A stretch of DNA of 64,000 nucleotides from Actinomycetes bacterium. GTDB lineage: Bacteria; Actinomycetota; Thermoleophilia; Solirubrobacterales; Solirubrobacteraceae. The notes under the pieces were generated by a model. The model was not told the origin of the DNA. It did no database searches and saw nothing but the letters and a program-made list of their open reading frames with translations. The position numbers and the translations under genes were made by a program. Below are positions 22,408 through 30,821 of this stretch, piece by piece. The DNA lies in the NCBI GenBank assembly GCA_021792455.1, contig JAJYUP010000004.1, forward strand, positions 1-64,000, in the 5' to 3' direction. The stretch's first letter is position 1. Every line of letters begins with the position of its first letter.

Positions 22408-23484
22408 ATGGACTCATCTCTCGCGCTCGCGCCCGCGCCGAGGCGCAGGCTGCTCCCAGGACTCATCGGCATCGGGGCGTTTGTGATCATTGCCGCCGCT
22501 GGGCTTTGGTGGGCGAAGTGGTCGCCCTACGGCAACAAGCTCGCAGAGCTTCTCAGCCACCCCGTCTGGAGCGGCGGGGTCATGCTGAACGAAGCTGGCG
22601 CCGCCCGCTCAGCGCCGTCGCTCAGCGGTGCATGGGCTTTCACGAAGGCCTACTTCGATGACATCTGGCCAGGTTTCCTCGCGGCGCTCGGAATCGCCGC
22701 CGCAACTGAGACGCTGATCCCGCGCAGGTGGCTGCTCAGGCTGCTCGCGAAGCGCAGCGAGGCGCGAGGGTCGCTGATCGGCGGGCTGTGCGCGCTGCCG
22801 TCGCTGATGTGCACCTGCTGCACGGCGCCGATAGCGGTGACGCTGCGTCGCGATGGGGTCCCGACCTCAGCGGCGCTCGCCTACTGGATCGGCAACCCTG
22901 TGCTCAACCCTGCTGTGCTCGCCTTCCTCGCAGTCGTCGCGCCCTGGCAGTGGGTGCTGACGCGAATCATCGTCGGGCTCGCGCTCGTGTTCGCAGGCAC
23001 CGCGCTCGTCGCCCGCTTCGCCGACCGCACCCCGCACCGCGAGATCGAGCTGCCGCCGGTGCGGACAGTCGATCCCCGCGAGGCTCCTGTGAGCTTCGGG
23101 CGCGCGCTCGCGAAGCTGTTCGTGAGGCTCGCCCCCACCTACTTCGTGGTGATCTTCCTCACCGGCCTGTTCCGTGGATGGCTCTTCCCGATCGACGGCA
23201 CTGCGGTCGAGTGGGTCGTGCCGTCGATCATCGCCGCCGCAGTCCTCGGCACGCTCGTCGTGATCCCAACGGCAGGCGAGATCCCGATAGTCCTCGGACT
23301 CGCAAGCGCTGGCGTGAACGTCGGTGTGCTCGGCGCGCTCCTGATCACGCTGCCCGCGATAAGCATCGTCTCGATGGCGATGGTCGCACGCACGCTGTCG
23401 GTGCGGGTGACGCTCGCGATGGGGGCCGCCGTGGTGGGGAGCGGATTCCTCGCCGCCGGGCTTCTGTGGCTGCTCACCAGATGA
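22408..23484 (+). CDS. COG0701-family permease (ArsP/YraQ-like)
   Basis: 358 residues with about 8-9 membrane helices: one at 14-34, a cluster at 90-210, and a second cluster at 240-357. The hallmark loop is LPSLMCTCCTAPIAVTLRRD; COG0701 permeases carry a Cys motif here (CxCG-like), used for thiol-reactive metalloid or metal binding in ArsP. The second half shows the repeated FLTGLFRGW and PTAGEIPIVLGLASAG helices. Likely exports an organo-arsenical, metal or similar thiophilic solute; the substrate is not determinable. Own ribosome site AAAGGAAGG. Divergent from the sigma gene. Confidence 0.8.
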   Translation: MDSSLALAPAPRRRLLPGLIGIGAFVIIAAAGLWWAKWSPYGNKLAELLSHPVWSGGVMLNEAGAARSAPSLSGAWAFTKAYFDDIWPGFLAALGIAAATETLIPRRWLLRLLAKRSEARGSLIGGLCALPSLMCTCCTAPIAVTLRRDGVPTSAALAYWIGNPVLNPAVLAFLAVVAPWQWVLTRIIVGLALVFAGTALVARFADRTPHREIELPPVRTVDPREAPVSFGRALAKLFVRLAPTYFVVIFLTGLFRGWLFPIDGTAVEWVVPSIIAAAVLGTLVVIPTAGEIPIVLGLASAGVNVGVLGALLITLPAISIVSMAMVARTLSVRVTLAMGAAVVGSGFLAAGLLWLLTR

Positions 23485-23526
23485 GCGCAGTCGAGTCGGC
23501 ACGATCGCGGCCGCCCCCGCGCACCT

Positions 23527-23919
23527 CTACCGCGGGCTCACGGTCGCCTCTGCGTTCACCGCGGCGCGGCGAGCCGCTCGCTCCGGCGCTGCGTGCAGGC
23601 GAGCAGAGCCTGCGAGCTCGATCTCGCCAAGCTCTGCGCGCAGCGGCGCGAAGATCTGCGTGTACCAGTAGTCGGTCCGACTCGAAAGCTCTTCGATCCG
23701 CGCCGCCTCGGCATCGAAGCCTGAAAGGTCGACCTCTTCGACCAGCGCGAGAGCCCTGACGTGGCGGGCGTTCGCCTCGATGCGCTCGTCACCCATCGCG
23801 CGCGAGGTGGTCGGCGAGGCCGGCGAGGACGAGGCGCAGAGCCTCAGCTGCGTCGTCACCGCATCGAATGCAGCGGGAAGGGGCGCGCCCGCTGAGAGCG
23901 CGGGCGCGCTTGTTGCCAT
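23527..23919 (-). CDS. hypothetical protein, doubtful
   Basis: An open frame of about 130 residues from ATG 23919 (an alternative ATG at 23796 gives 89). The region MGDERIEANARHVRALALVE to AELGEIELAGSARLHAA has a plausible helical composition, with no domain or signal. The opposite strand is also open here. No ribosome site is obvious. Either a small real protein or chance in GC-rich DNA. Confidence 0.3.
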   Translation of the reverse strand: MATSAPALSAGAPLPAAFDAVTTQLRLCASSSPASPTTSRAMGDERIEANARHVRALALVEEVDLSGFDAEAARIEELSSRTDYWYTQIFAPLRAELGEIELAGSARLHAAPERAARRAAVNAEATVSPR

Positions 23920-23953
23920 CCCTGGCACCCTGTCCTGCCCCAGACCATCGGGC

Positions 23954-24088
23954 AGCCTCGCTCGCGAATCGCTTGGGCCTCTTTCGCTCGGCATGAGCCG
24001 TGCGCAGGCCCGCAGGAAGCTGACGCGCTTCACGATCTCCCGCACCGGCTTCGACAACTTCTGCCTCTACGCAGGCTTTGGGATCAGC
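23954..24088 (+). pseudogene. fragment of an exported-protein domain
   Basis: In the plus frame, LARESLGPLSLGMSRAQARR followed by a stretch ending DNFCLYAGFGI resembles a short domain (LGPVxLGMTRAQVRRAL ... DFFCL ... GIRVGYPS) I associate with secreted Solirubrobacterales proteins. Similarity stops after GFGI and no start or signal peptide is present, so this would be a remnant. It overlaps no supported gene on the other strand beyond the doubtful hypothetical. Confidence 0.35.
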
Positions 24089-24155
24089 GCGGCGCACAGC
24101 GCACCACCGCGCGCGAGCCCTGCCAGCCGATGCCGGAGTCGGTGCTCCTCAGCGC

Positions 24156-24494
24156 TCAGTACGAGCCGCTCACGCCCGTTTTCTTCTTCTTTTTCAGCTT
24201 GACGTGATGCTTCGCGGTGTGCTTGGTGGCGTGGTGCTTGACGGAGCGCCCCTTCTTCTTGCCGCGCCTCCGCGAATGCTTCTTGGTGCTGCGCGTCTTG
24301 TGACTCCCGCTTTTCGTCGCGCTCGCAAGCGCGACGGCGGGGCCAGCCGCACCGAGCGCTTGGCGAGATGAGCCTGATCTGCCCGCGGCAGCGGCAAGCG
24401 CCGATGCGGGCGCAAGGAGTCCTGCAAGCAGGAGGGCGGCGGTCGCGAAGGCCGACACGATGCGGATTCTCGCTGCTCTGATACGGCTTGACAT
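24156..24494 (-). CDS. small secreted Lys/His-rich basic protein
   Basis: 112 residues from ATG 24494, chosen because GAGGAG sits 7 nt upstream and a signal peptide follows (residues 1-38, ending ASALAAAA). After an Ala/Ser stretch, residues 60-112 are almost only Lys, Arg, His, Ser and Thr (KKHSRRRGKKKGRSVKHHAT, then HHVKLKKKKK), like histone H1 tails. No Cys or enzyme motif. Export plus extreme charge suggests binding to anionic wall polymers, extracellular DNA or metals (His pairs). Function unknown. Confidence 0.7.
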   Translation of the reverse strand: MSSRIRAARIRIVSAFATAALLLAGLLAPASALAAAAGRSGSSRQALGAAGPAVALASATKSGSHKTRSTKKHSRRRGKKKGRSVKHHATKHTAKHHVKLKKKKKTGVSGSY

Positions 24495-24798
24495 GATGGG
24501 CCTCCTCAACTCCCAGGGGCATGCACGAAGGTTTGCCTGCGACGGACCCCAGGTGAGGCCGCCAGCGAGGGCGAGCGCGAAGGCGAGGCCTGAACGCACG
24601 GACGCCGGAAGCACTCCGTCTCACAGGAGACCGTCAGAGACAGTGTCATTTGATAGCAGACTGAGCGAGCGGCCGCAGTCGCCTCCTGCTCTGGGCGGGC
24701 CCTGACCGAGCGGCCCTCGTGCTCAGTGGCCCCCAACGAGACCGGCAATCCCGCAGGACGCCCCTCGCGCGGTCGATTCGCTGAAGTACCCTGAGGCG
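24495..24798. other. spacer between divergent genes, with the promoter of the ABC operon
   Basis: No gene. TACCCT (24787-24792) lies 6 nt before the ABC-ATPase ATG, suggesting a leaderless transcript. A short inverted repeat GTCTC-ACAG-GAGAC lies near 24620. Confidence 0.4.
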
Positions 24799-25869
24799 AT
24801 GCCCGCAGCCGAGGTGAGCGTCACGCACGCGGCGAGACAGTCGCCCGACACCTGCGCGATCGAAGTGCGCGGTCTGTGCAAGTCGTTTGGCGAGGTGAAG
24901 GCGCTGATCGGCGTCGATCTCGATGTGCAGAGGGGCACGGTGCTCGGCCTGCTCGGTCCAAACGGCGCAGGCAAGACGACGCTCGTGCGAATCCTCACAA
25001 CGCTCTTGAAGCCAGACTCAGGCAGAGCGAACGTGCTTGGGCTCGACGTCGTGAAGGATGCTGCGAGGCTGCGCAGCGAGATAGGGCTCGCAGGACAGTA
25101 CGCGGCGGTCGACGAGAACCTCACGGGCCTCGAGAACCTGACGATGGTCGGCCGCCTCTACGGCGACAGCAGGGCAGGCGCGAAGGCGCGAGCGCAGGAG
25201 CTGCTCGCGCGCTTCGATCTGACCGAAGCGGCCCGACGGCCGACGAAGACGTACTCAGGCGGGATGCGCCGGCGTCTCGACCTCGCCGCAGCGCTCGTCG
25301 CAAAGCCGCCTCTGCTGTTTCTCGACGAGCCGACGACTGGGCTCGACCCGCGCAGCCGCCTCGATCTGTGGACCGTGATCGAGGAGCTCGTCGCGGAGGG
25401 AAGGACGGCGCTGCTGACGACCCAGTACCTCGACGAGGCCGACAGGCTCGCTGACACCATCGCCGTGACAGACCACGGCCGCGTGATCGCAAGCGGCACC
25501 CCAGATGAGCTGAAGGACAGGATCGGCGGGGAGCGTCTCGAGGTGAGAATCGAGGACGGCGGGGACCTGCAGGCGGCAGCGAACGCCCTCGCACCCCTCT
25601 CCGATGAGCCGCCGACCCTCGACGGCGAGCTCGTGAGGGTGAACGTCAGGCAGCGGCGCGGCAGCATCGTCGAGGCGGTGCGCCGTCTGAGCGAGGCAGG
25701 CATCGGCGTCGACGATCTCCTGCTGCGCCGCCCAACCCTCGACGACGTCTTCATCGCACTGACGGGCCACGCGGCGGAGACCTCGCCAGAGCGAGCGGAT
25801 GCGAAGAGCGAAGGCACCGAGCGCGCCGGACGCCTGCGCGATCGCAGAGGGGCGGGCGGCCGCAGATGA
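24799..25869 (+). CDS. ABC transporter ATPase, DrrA (daunorubicin-resistance) family
   Basis: 356 residues. Walker A GLLGPNGAGKTT (about 51), Q-loop LAGQYAAVDENLTG, signature YSGGMRRRLDLAAAL, Walker B LLFLDEPTTGLD, H-loop-like TTQYLDEAD (Gln where many ABC proteins have His, usual for DrrA). The C-terminal 80 residues (LRRPTLDDVFIALTG) are the DrrA accessory domain. It energises export of lipids, drugs or polyketides through the permease encoded next, whose start overlaps its stop by 4 nt. Start chosen at 24799 behind TACCCT. Confidence 0.9.
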   Translation: MPAAEVSVTHAARQSPDTCAIEVRGLCKSFGEVKALIGVDLDVQRGTVLGLLGPNGAGKTTLVRILTTLLKPDSGRANVLGLDVVKDAARLRSEIGLAGQYAAVDENLTGLENLTMVGRLYGDSRAGAKARAQELLARFDLTEAARRPTKTYSGGMRRRLDLAAALVAKPPLLFLDEPTTGLDPRSRLDLWTVIEELVAEGRTALLTTQYLDEADRLADTIAVTDHGRVIASGTPDELKDRIGGERLEVRIEDGGDLQAAANALAPLSDEPPTLDGELVRVNVRQRRGSIVEAVRRLSEAGIGVDDLLLRRPTLDDVFIALTGHAAETSPERADAKSEGTERAGRLRDRRGAGGRR

Positions 25870-26687
25870 GGCGCTCAGGCGGGAGCGCAGCAGCCGGCTC
25901 GGTTCGATCGCGGCAAGCTGGGATGAGGCGCGCGATCTCCGACACGCTCGTGATCGCGGAGCGAAACCTGATCCGCCTGCCCCGCGCACCAGAGCTGCTG
26001 ATCGCCTTCACGGTTCAGCCGATCATGTTCGTGCTGCTGTTCCGCTACGTCTTCGGCGGGGCGATCAGCACGCCCGGCTTCTCCTATGTCGACTTCCTCA
26101 TCCCAGGGATCATCGTCCAGAACATCGCCTTCGGCGGCTTCGTCACGGCGATCGGCCTGAACGAGGACGTCCACAGAGGGCTGATAGACCGCTTCCGATC
26201 GCTGCCGATGGCGCGTTCTGCGGTGCTCGCAGGGCGCACCCTTTCAGACATAGCGACGAACTGCCTGTCGATCGCGATCCTGCTTTGCACGGGACTGATC
26301 ATCGGCTTCAAATTCAGCGCGAGCGTGCCGGAGATCATCGGCGGCATCGGCCTGCTGCTGCTCTTTGGATACGCGTTCTCATGGTTCTTCGCGTTCGTCG
26401 GCCTCCTCGTGTCGACCCCAGAGTCGGCCAACTCCGTCGGATTCATCCTGATCTTCCCACTGACGTTCATCTCCTCTGCGTTCGTGCCAGTGCAGTCGAT
26501 GCCCTCAGTGCTGAGGGCGTTCGCGAAAGTGAACCCCTTCACGATCACGGTGGACGCGATGCGCCACCTGTGGGTCGGGGCACCCGCAGGCGGCTACGTC
26601 TGGCAGGCGGTGCTGTGGGCCGGCGGCATCATGGTGATCTTCGCCCTCCTCGCCGTCGCGCGCTACCAACGCGCGACAGGCGGGTAG
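25866..26687 (+). CDS. ABC-2 type permease, DrrB family
   Basis: 273 residues with six predicted membrane helices (first: LLIAFTVQPIMFVLLFRYVF). DFLIPGIIVQNIAFGG and GLNEDVHRGLIDRFRSLPMA are characteristic of the ABC-2 permease family used in antibiotic and lipid export. It overlaps the ATPase gene by 4 nt (ATGA), so the two form one exporter, probably as a 2+2 complex. A second in-frame ATG (25923, MRRAISDTLVIAE) could also be the start. Substrate not determinable from sequence. Confidence 0.9.
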   Translation: MRRSGGSAAAGSVRSRQAGMRRAISDTLVIAERNLIRLPRAPELLIAFTVQPIMFVLLFRYVFGGAISTPGFSYVDFLIPGIIVQNIAFGGFVTAIGLNEDVHRGLIDRFRSLPMARSAVLAGRTLSDIATNCLSIAILLCTGLIIGFKFSASVPEIIGGIGLLLLFGYAFSWFFAFVGLLVSTPESANSVGFILIFPLTFISSAFVPVQSMPSVLRAFAKVNPFTITVDAMRHLWVGAPAGGYVWQAVLWAGGIMVIFALLAVARYQRATGG

Positions 26688-26715
26688 ACCGAGCAGGGCG
26701 CCGAGGCTCGAAAGG

Positions 26716-26824
26716 GCGCGGGGAGGTCCCCAGGTGAAGCTCGCAGAGGCGCGGGGAGGTCCCCAGGTGAAGCTCGCAGAGGCGCGGGGAGGTCCCCAGG
26801 TGAAGCTCGCAGAGGCGCGGGGAG
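26716..26824. repeat. 33-bp tandem repeat (3.3 copies)
   Basis: Identical units at 26716, 26749 and 26782, plus 10 bp of a fourth. Each unit contains the palindrome GGGGAGGTCCCC. It lies in the spacer between the ABC exporter and the zinc operon. Both strands are open through it (period divisible by three), which produces spurious ORFs. There are no spacers, so not CRISPR. Confidence 0.9.
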
Positions 26825-26890
26825 GGGCCAGGCGAGGCAGCCGGCGTGGCACTGAGCGTATCTGCACAGCTATGCGGGTACCATTGAGGC

Positions 26891-27277
26891 GTGCCAGCCT
26901 CGCAGACTCATGCCGCCCATCGCGGCGCACGACCTCTCGATGAGCCTGGGGTGCTTTCGATCGCGGAGACGATGCAGGCCCTCAGCGCTCCTTCGCGGGT
27001 GCGCCTGCTCTACGCCCTGCGCACAGGCGAGATGAGCGTGAACGAGCTTGCGGCGGCAGCGGGCATCACGCCTGCCGCCGCCTCCCAGCAGCTGCGGCTG
27101 CTCCGCCACCTGCACCTCGTAGCCGCGCGCCGCGAGCGCCAATCGATGCTCTACAGGCTGCACGACGACCACATCGCCGCACTCCTCGACGAGGTCCGCA
27201 ACCACGCTGAGCACGCCTCGAGAGGCTGGTCCTCCCCGGCGCCGTCTCCGACGGCACTGCAGGAGGTGCAGCCGTGA
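26891..27277 (+). CDS. ArsR/SmtB-family Zn(II)/Co(II)-sensing repressor, CzrA-like
   Basis: 128 residues from GTG 26891. The winged helix is LSAPSRVRLLYALRTGEMSV to ITPAAASQQLRLLRHLHLV. The last helix carries D-x-H-x10-H-x2-H (start HDDHIAALLDE, end NHAEH), exactly the alpha-5 zinc site of CzrA and SmtB; there is no Cys, so arsenic, lead or cadmium sensing by thiols is unlikely. The stop overlaps the first CDF transporter by 4 nt. A TACCAT -10 box ends 6 nt before the start, so the mRNA looks leaderless. It should release the operon when zinc or cobalt rises. Confidence 0.88.
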   Translation: MPASQTHAAHRGARPLDEPGVLSIAETMQALSAPSRVRLLYALRTGEMSVNELAAAAGITPAAASQQLRLLRHLHLVAARRERQSMLYRLHDDHIAALLDEVRNHAEHASRGWSSPAPSPTALQEVQP

Positions 27278-27978
27278 GCCCACATGAGCATGGCCACAGC
27301 CATGGCCTCATCGCGCGATCGATACTGCGCTCGAAAGCTGGGATCCGCGCCGTCTCGCTCAGCCTGCTGATCCTGCTTTTGACAGCGCTGGCTCAGCTCG
27401 CCGCCTTCTATCTCACGGGCAGCATCGCGCTGCTGGCCGACATCATCCACAACTTCGGCGACGCGCTCACGGCGATACCGCTCGCCATCGCGTTCCTGCT
27501 CCGCTCCGCAAGCGCAGAGAAGCGCGCGGGCCTGTTCGTCGTCGGGGCGATCTTCATCAGTGCATGCGTCGCGCTCGCGGAGGCGATCAACCGCCTCGTC
27601 AACCCGCAGCCGATCACGAACCTCGGCGTGCTCGCGGCGGCCGGGCTGATCGGCTTCCTCGGCAACGAGCTCGCAGCGCATGTACGGCTGCGCGCGGGCC
27701 GAGCCCTCGAGAGCCCCGCTTTGATCGCGGACGGATACCACGCCCGCACAGACGGCTTCGTAAGCCTCGCGGTGCTCGCAAGCGCGATCGTGCTCGCCGC
27801 CGGGCTGAAGGTCGCCGACCCGATCATCGGCCTCGCGATCTCGCTCGTGATCCTCCGGATCACGTGGCACGCCTTCAGGACCGTGCAGGCAGAGCCGGGG
27901 GCCGGCGTGCTCGCCCTCGAATCGGACGGCCCACCTGCAGAGGGGACGCAGGCTCTGGGAAGGACAGGGCTGACGTGA
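27274..27978 (+). CDS. CDF cation-efflux transporter lacking the C-terminal cytoplasmic domain
   Basis: 234 residues with five to six membrane helices. Metal site A is formed by HNFGD in helix 2 and HARTD in helix 5 (both H-x3-D, typical of Zn/Co transporters). The N-terminus is His-rich (HEHGHSHG). After the last helix only about 30 low-complexity residues follow, so the usual ferredoxin-like dimerisation domain is missing. It is coupled by 4-nt overlaps to the CzrA-like repressor and to a second CDF, which has that domain, so a heteromer is conceivable. Confidence 0.85.
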   Translation: MSPHEHGHSHGLIARSILRSKAGIRAVSLSLLILLLTALAQLAAFYLTGSIALLADIIHNFGDALTAIPLAIAFLLRSASAEKRAGLFVVGAIFISACVALAEAINRLVNPQPITNLGVLAAAGLIGFLGNELAAHVRLRAGRALESPALIADGYHARTDGFVSLAVLASAIVLAAGLKVADPIIGLAISLVILRITWHAFRTVQAEPGAGVLALESDGPPAEGTQALGRTGLT

Positions 27979-28976
27979 ACGCGGCCCACGCCGGCCACGG
28001 CGAAGGTGCGAGCGGGCATCGGGCGGCCACAGCTCACCTGCATCACATCGCGAGCGACGCCGATGCGGGCAAGCTGCGGATCGCCTTGTCGCTGATCGTC
28101 GGCCTGATGGCCGTCGAGGTGACCGTCGGCATCCTCTCGCATTCGCTTGCGCTGCTCTCCGATGCGGCGCACATGCTGACGGATGGCGCCGCGATCGGGA
28201 TCTCGCTGTACGCGATGAGGCTCGCGATGCGCCCTGCAAAGGGCGCGCTCACCTATGGGCTCAGGCGTGCGGAGATCCTCGCCGCGCTGACCAACGGCGC
28301 GACGCTGCTCGTGCTCGGCCTGCTCATCGTCTACGAGGCGATCAACCGACTGATCTCCCCACCGCACGTGACAGGGTCAGCTGTCCTCGCTGTTGCGCTG
28401 ATCGGCGTGATCGTGAATCTCGCCGCAACGATCACCCTGTCAAAGGCGAACCGCGAGTCGCTGAACATCGAGGGCGCCTTCCAGCACGTGCGCAGCGATC
28501 TCGCCGCCTTCGTCGCCACGGCGATCGCAGGAGCGCTCATCATCGCAACGGGCTTCTCGAGGTCCGACGGCATCGCCTCGCTCGTGATCGCAGCGATCAT
28601 GCTGATCGCCGCCCACCGACTGCTGAAGGCCTCAGGCCGCGTGCTGCTCGAGGCTGCCCCAGAGGGACTGGACGTCGAGGCGATCGGACGGACGCTTGCA
28701 GGCGCGGGGAACGTCAGGGAGGTCCACGATCTGCACGTGTGGGAGGTGAGCTCCGGCTTCCCCGCCCTCTCTGCACACGTGCTCGTACCTGAGGGCGTGG
28801 ACTGCCATGAAGTCCGGCGCGGGCTGGAATCTGTGATCAAAGAGCAGTTCCAGATCGAGCACACCACGCTGCAGGTCGAGCACGAGGGTGAGCGCCTGCT
28901 CTCGATACAGTCGCAGGCCGACGAGGGACCAAACGATTCCCAACCGATCGAGCTCGAGGCCAACGAGCTCGAGTGA
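27975..28976 (+). CDS. CDF cation-efflux transporter, CzcD-like
   Basis: 333 residues from GTG 27975; the ORF track begins far upstream inside the previous gene. The His-rich N-terminus (HAGHGEGASGHRAATAHLHH) precedes six helices. HMLTD in helix 2 and HVRSD in helix 5 form the H-x3-D transport site. The C-terminal domain (about 235-315, including VHDLHVWEVSSGFPALSAHV) is the cytoplasmic metal-sensing, dimer-forming fold. Third gene of the repressor-CDF-CDF operon. Proton-driven export of Zn(II) or Co(II) is the expected role. Confidence 0.9.
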   Translation: MNAAHAGHGEGASGHRAATAHLHHIASDADAGKLRIALSLIVGLMAVEVTVGILSHSLALLSDAAHMLTDGAAIGISLYAMRLAMRPAKGALTYGLRRAEILAALTNGATLLVLGLLIVYEAINRLISPPHVTGSAVLAVALIGVIVNLAATITLSKANRESLNIEGAFQHVRSDLAAFVATAIAGALIIATGFSRSDGIASLVIAAIMLIAAHRLLKASGRVLLEAAPEGLDVEAIGRTLAGAGNVREVHDLHVWEVSSGFPALSAHVLVPEGVDCHEVRRGLESVIKEQFQIEHTTLQVEHEGERLLSIQSQADEGPNDSQPIELEANELE

Positions 28977-28986
28977 GGAGAGCACA

Positions 28987-30030
28987 GTGCGCTATCGGAA
29001 GCTTGGAAGCTCAGACCTCGAGGTGTCAGAGATCTCGCTCGGATCCTGGCTCACCTACTCTGGCGGAGTCGGCGCGGAGACGGCGAAGGCCTGCACGGAG
29101 GCCGCCTTCGCTGCGGGGATCAACCTGTTTGACACCGCAAACGTCTACGGTCGCGGCGCCGCGGAGAGCGCGTGGGGAGAGATCCTCAGCAAGCACCGCA
29201 GAGACTCCTACATCCTCGCAACGAAGGTGTGGGGTCAGATGTCCGACGACCCGCAGGACAGGGGCCTGTCCGCCGCCCAGATCGCGAAGCAGATCGACGC
29301 GTCTCTGCGGAGGTTGAAAACCGACTACGTCGACCTCTACCAGGCGCACAGGTTCGACCCAGATGTTCCGATCGAGGAGACGATCGAAGCGCTCCAGCGC
29401 GTCGTCGCGGAGGGAAAGGCGCGCCACCTCGGCTTCAGCGAGTGGACACCGGAGCAGGTGCAGGCCGCGATCGAGATCGGCGGGCCGAGCCTCTTCGTGT
29501 CCTCGCAGCCGCAGTACTCGATGCTGTGGCGCGCACCAGAGGCGGAGCTGTTCTCACTCTGTGCGCGGAATCGCATATCCCACATCGTGTGGTCACCCCT
29601 CGCCCAGGGGGTGCTGACCGGCAAGTACGCACCATCGCAGCCGCCGCCCGCCGGCTCCCGCGCGAGCAGCGCGGAGATGGGCGGCTTCATCGGCCGCTTC
29701 ATGGAGCCTGAGGTGCTCGAAGCTGTGCAGCGACTGAAGCCGATCGCGCAGCAGGCTGGCATCAGCCTTCCGCAGATGGCGCTCGCCTGGGTGCTTCGCC
29801 GCGAGGAGGTCGCCTCCGCGATCGTCGGCGCGACGCGTCCTGAGCAGGTGCAGGCGAACGCCGCCGCCTCCGGCATCAAGCTGAGCGCAGACGTGCTCGA
29901 GGCGATCGAGGACGCTCTTGGGCAGACGCCTGTGCGTGGTCCTGTCCTCGCGCCGCTCGCCCGCGAAGGGGTGATGCACAGAGAGCAGCTCCGCGCCGGC
30001 GAGGGGGGTCGAGGGCCCACAGACCGATGA
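28987..30030 (+). CDS. aldo/keto reductase (potassium-channel beta-subunit-like family)
   Basis: 347 residues from GTG 28987, preceded by GAGGAG; the ORF-track start lies inside the CDF gene. The TIM-barrel catalytic tetrad is present: Asp and Tyr of DTANVYG, Lys of ATKVWG, and His of YQAHRF. NADPH-binding elements are SAIVGATRPEQVQANAAAS. The family reduces aldehydes and ketones; this branch resembles YghZ/Kv-beta proteins. It begins 10 nt after the CDF operon, so it may be co-transcribed, though it has its own ribosome site. Confidence 0.88.
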   Translation: MRYRKLGSSDLEVSEISLGSWLTYSGGVGAETAKACTEAAFAAGINLFDTANVYGRGAAESAWGEILSKHRRDSYILATKVWGQMSDDPQDRGLSAAQIAKQIDASLRRLKTDYVDLYQAHRFDPDVPIEETIEALQRVVAEGKARHLGFSEWTPEQVQAAIEIGGPSLFVSSQPQYSMLWRAPEAELFSLCARNRISHIVWSPLAQGVLTGKYAPSQPPPAGSRASSAEMGGFIGRFMEPEVLEAVQRLKPIAQQAGISLPQMALAWVLRREEVASAIVGATRPEQVQANAAASGIKLSADVLEAIEDALGQTPVRGPVLAPLAREGVMHREQLRAGEGGRGPTDR

Positions 30031-30199
30031 TTCGGTGCCCAGCCCATCGATGACGAGGCGCTCGCAGGGCGGCGATCTCGCGCTCGCAGCGGAATCGGTG
30101 GACACTACGGAGCACAACGGGGAACCTTCCCGATGCCCGCTGGCACGCCTCTGGCTAGCTTCAGCTCAGGCCGCTTCAACCAATGAGAAGGAGCATGAG

Positions 30200-30637
30200 A
30201 TGCCTGGAATGTTGACGAGGTGGGAACCATTCGCCGAGCTCGGCGAGCTTCGCAGCCGGCTCGACCGGCTGTTCGGCGATCTGACGGACGGTCGAGACCG
30301 CGCGTGGGCACCTGCCATAGACGTCGAGCGTGAGAAGGACAAGCTCATCGTGCGCGCCGATGTACCTGGCGTCAAGCCAGAGGACGTGAACATAGAGGTC
30401 CAGGACGACATCCTGACGATCTCCGGTGAGCATGAGGAGCGAACGGAGAAGAAGGAGAAGAACTTCCTGCGCCGAGAGCGCAGGTATGGCTCCTTCAGCC
30501 GCTCGATGGCCCTTCCTCCGGGAGTGGATGCGAGCAAGATCGAGGCCGTGACGAAAGACGGCGTGATCGAGCTCGAGATCCCGCTCCCTTCGGAAGCAGC
30601 GAAAGAGCCGGTGAAGATCACGCCGACTGCAGCCTGA
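30200..30637 (+). CDS. Hsp20/alpha-crystallin small heat-shock protein
   Basis: 145 residues from ATG 30200, with GAAGGAG 7 nt upstream. The alpha-crystallin domain covers about 40-130 (VEREKDKLIVRADVPGVKPE, then YGSFSRSMALPPGVD) and the C-terminal I-x-I/V-type anchor lies in the short tail (VKITPTAA). It holds unfolding proteins in an ATP-independent way. The ORF track extends 55 codons upstream without family similarity. No HspR (HAIR) or CIRCE operator was seen in the 170 bp upstream. Confidence 0.92.
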   Translation: MPGMLTRWEPFAELGELRSRLDRLFGDLTDGRDRAWAPAIDVEREKDKLIVRADVPGVKPEDVNIEVQDDILTISGEHEERTEKKEKNFLRRERRYGSFSRSMALPPGVDASKIEAVTKDGVIELEIPLPSEAAKEPVKITPTAA

Positions 30638-30821
30638 CGGCTGCCTCTCTCTCGCGCCTGCACAGGCCCGAACACCACTTCGAGCCCTGTGCCGCTTTCA
30701 GATCGGACCGCTCAGCGCCGGCGCCCTGTGCGCGCCCGCGCTGAGCCGCCGCGTTGGACAGGCGCGCTCACTCCACCCGCAGAGCACGGGCGAGGCGCCC
30801 TCACCGCTCCGTGCACGAGCG

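Noticed and set aside
26716-26824. possible CRISPR or small coding repeat (ORF 26734-26943)
   Set aside because: 33-bp units are back to back with no spacers; the ORF is an artefact of the period being a multiple of three.
30030-30199. HspR (HAIR) or CIRCE operator for hsp20
   Set aside because: No CTTGAGT-N7-ACTCAAG or TTAGCACTC-type repeat was found.
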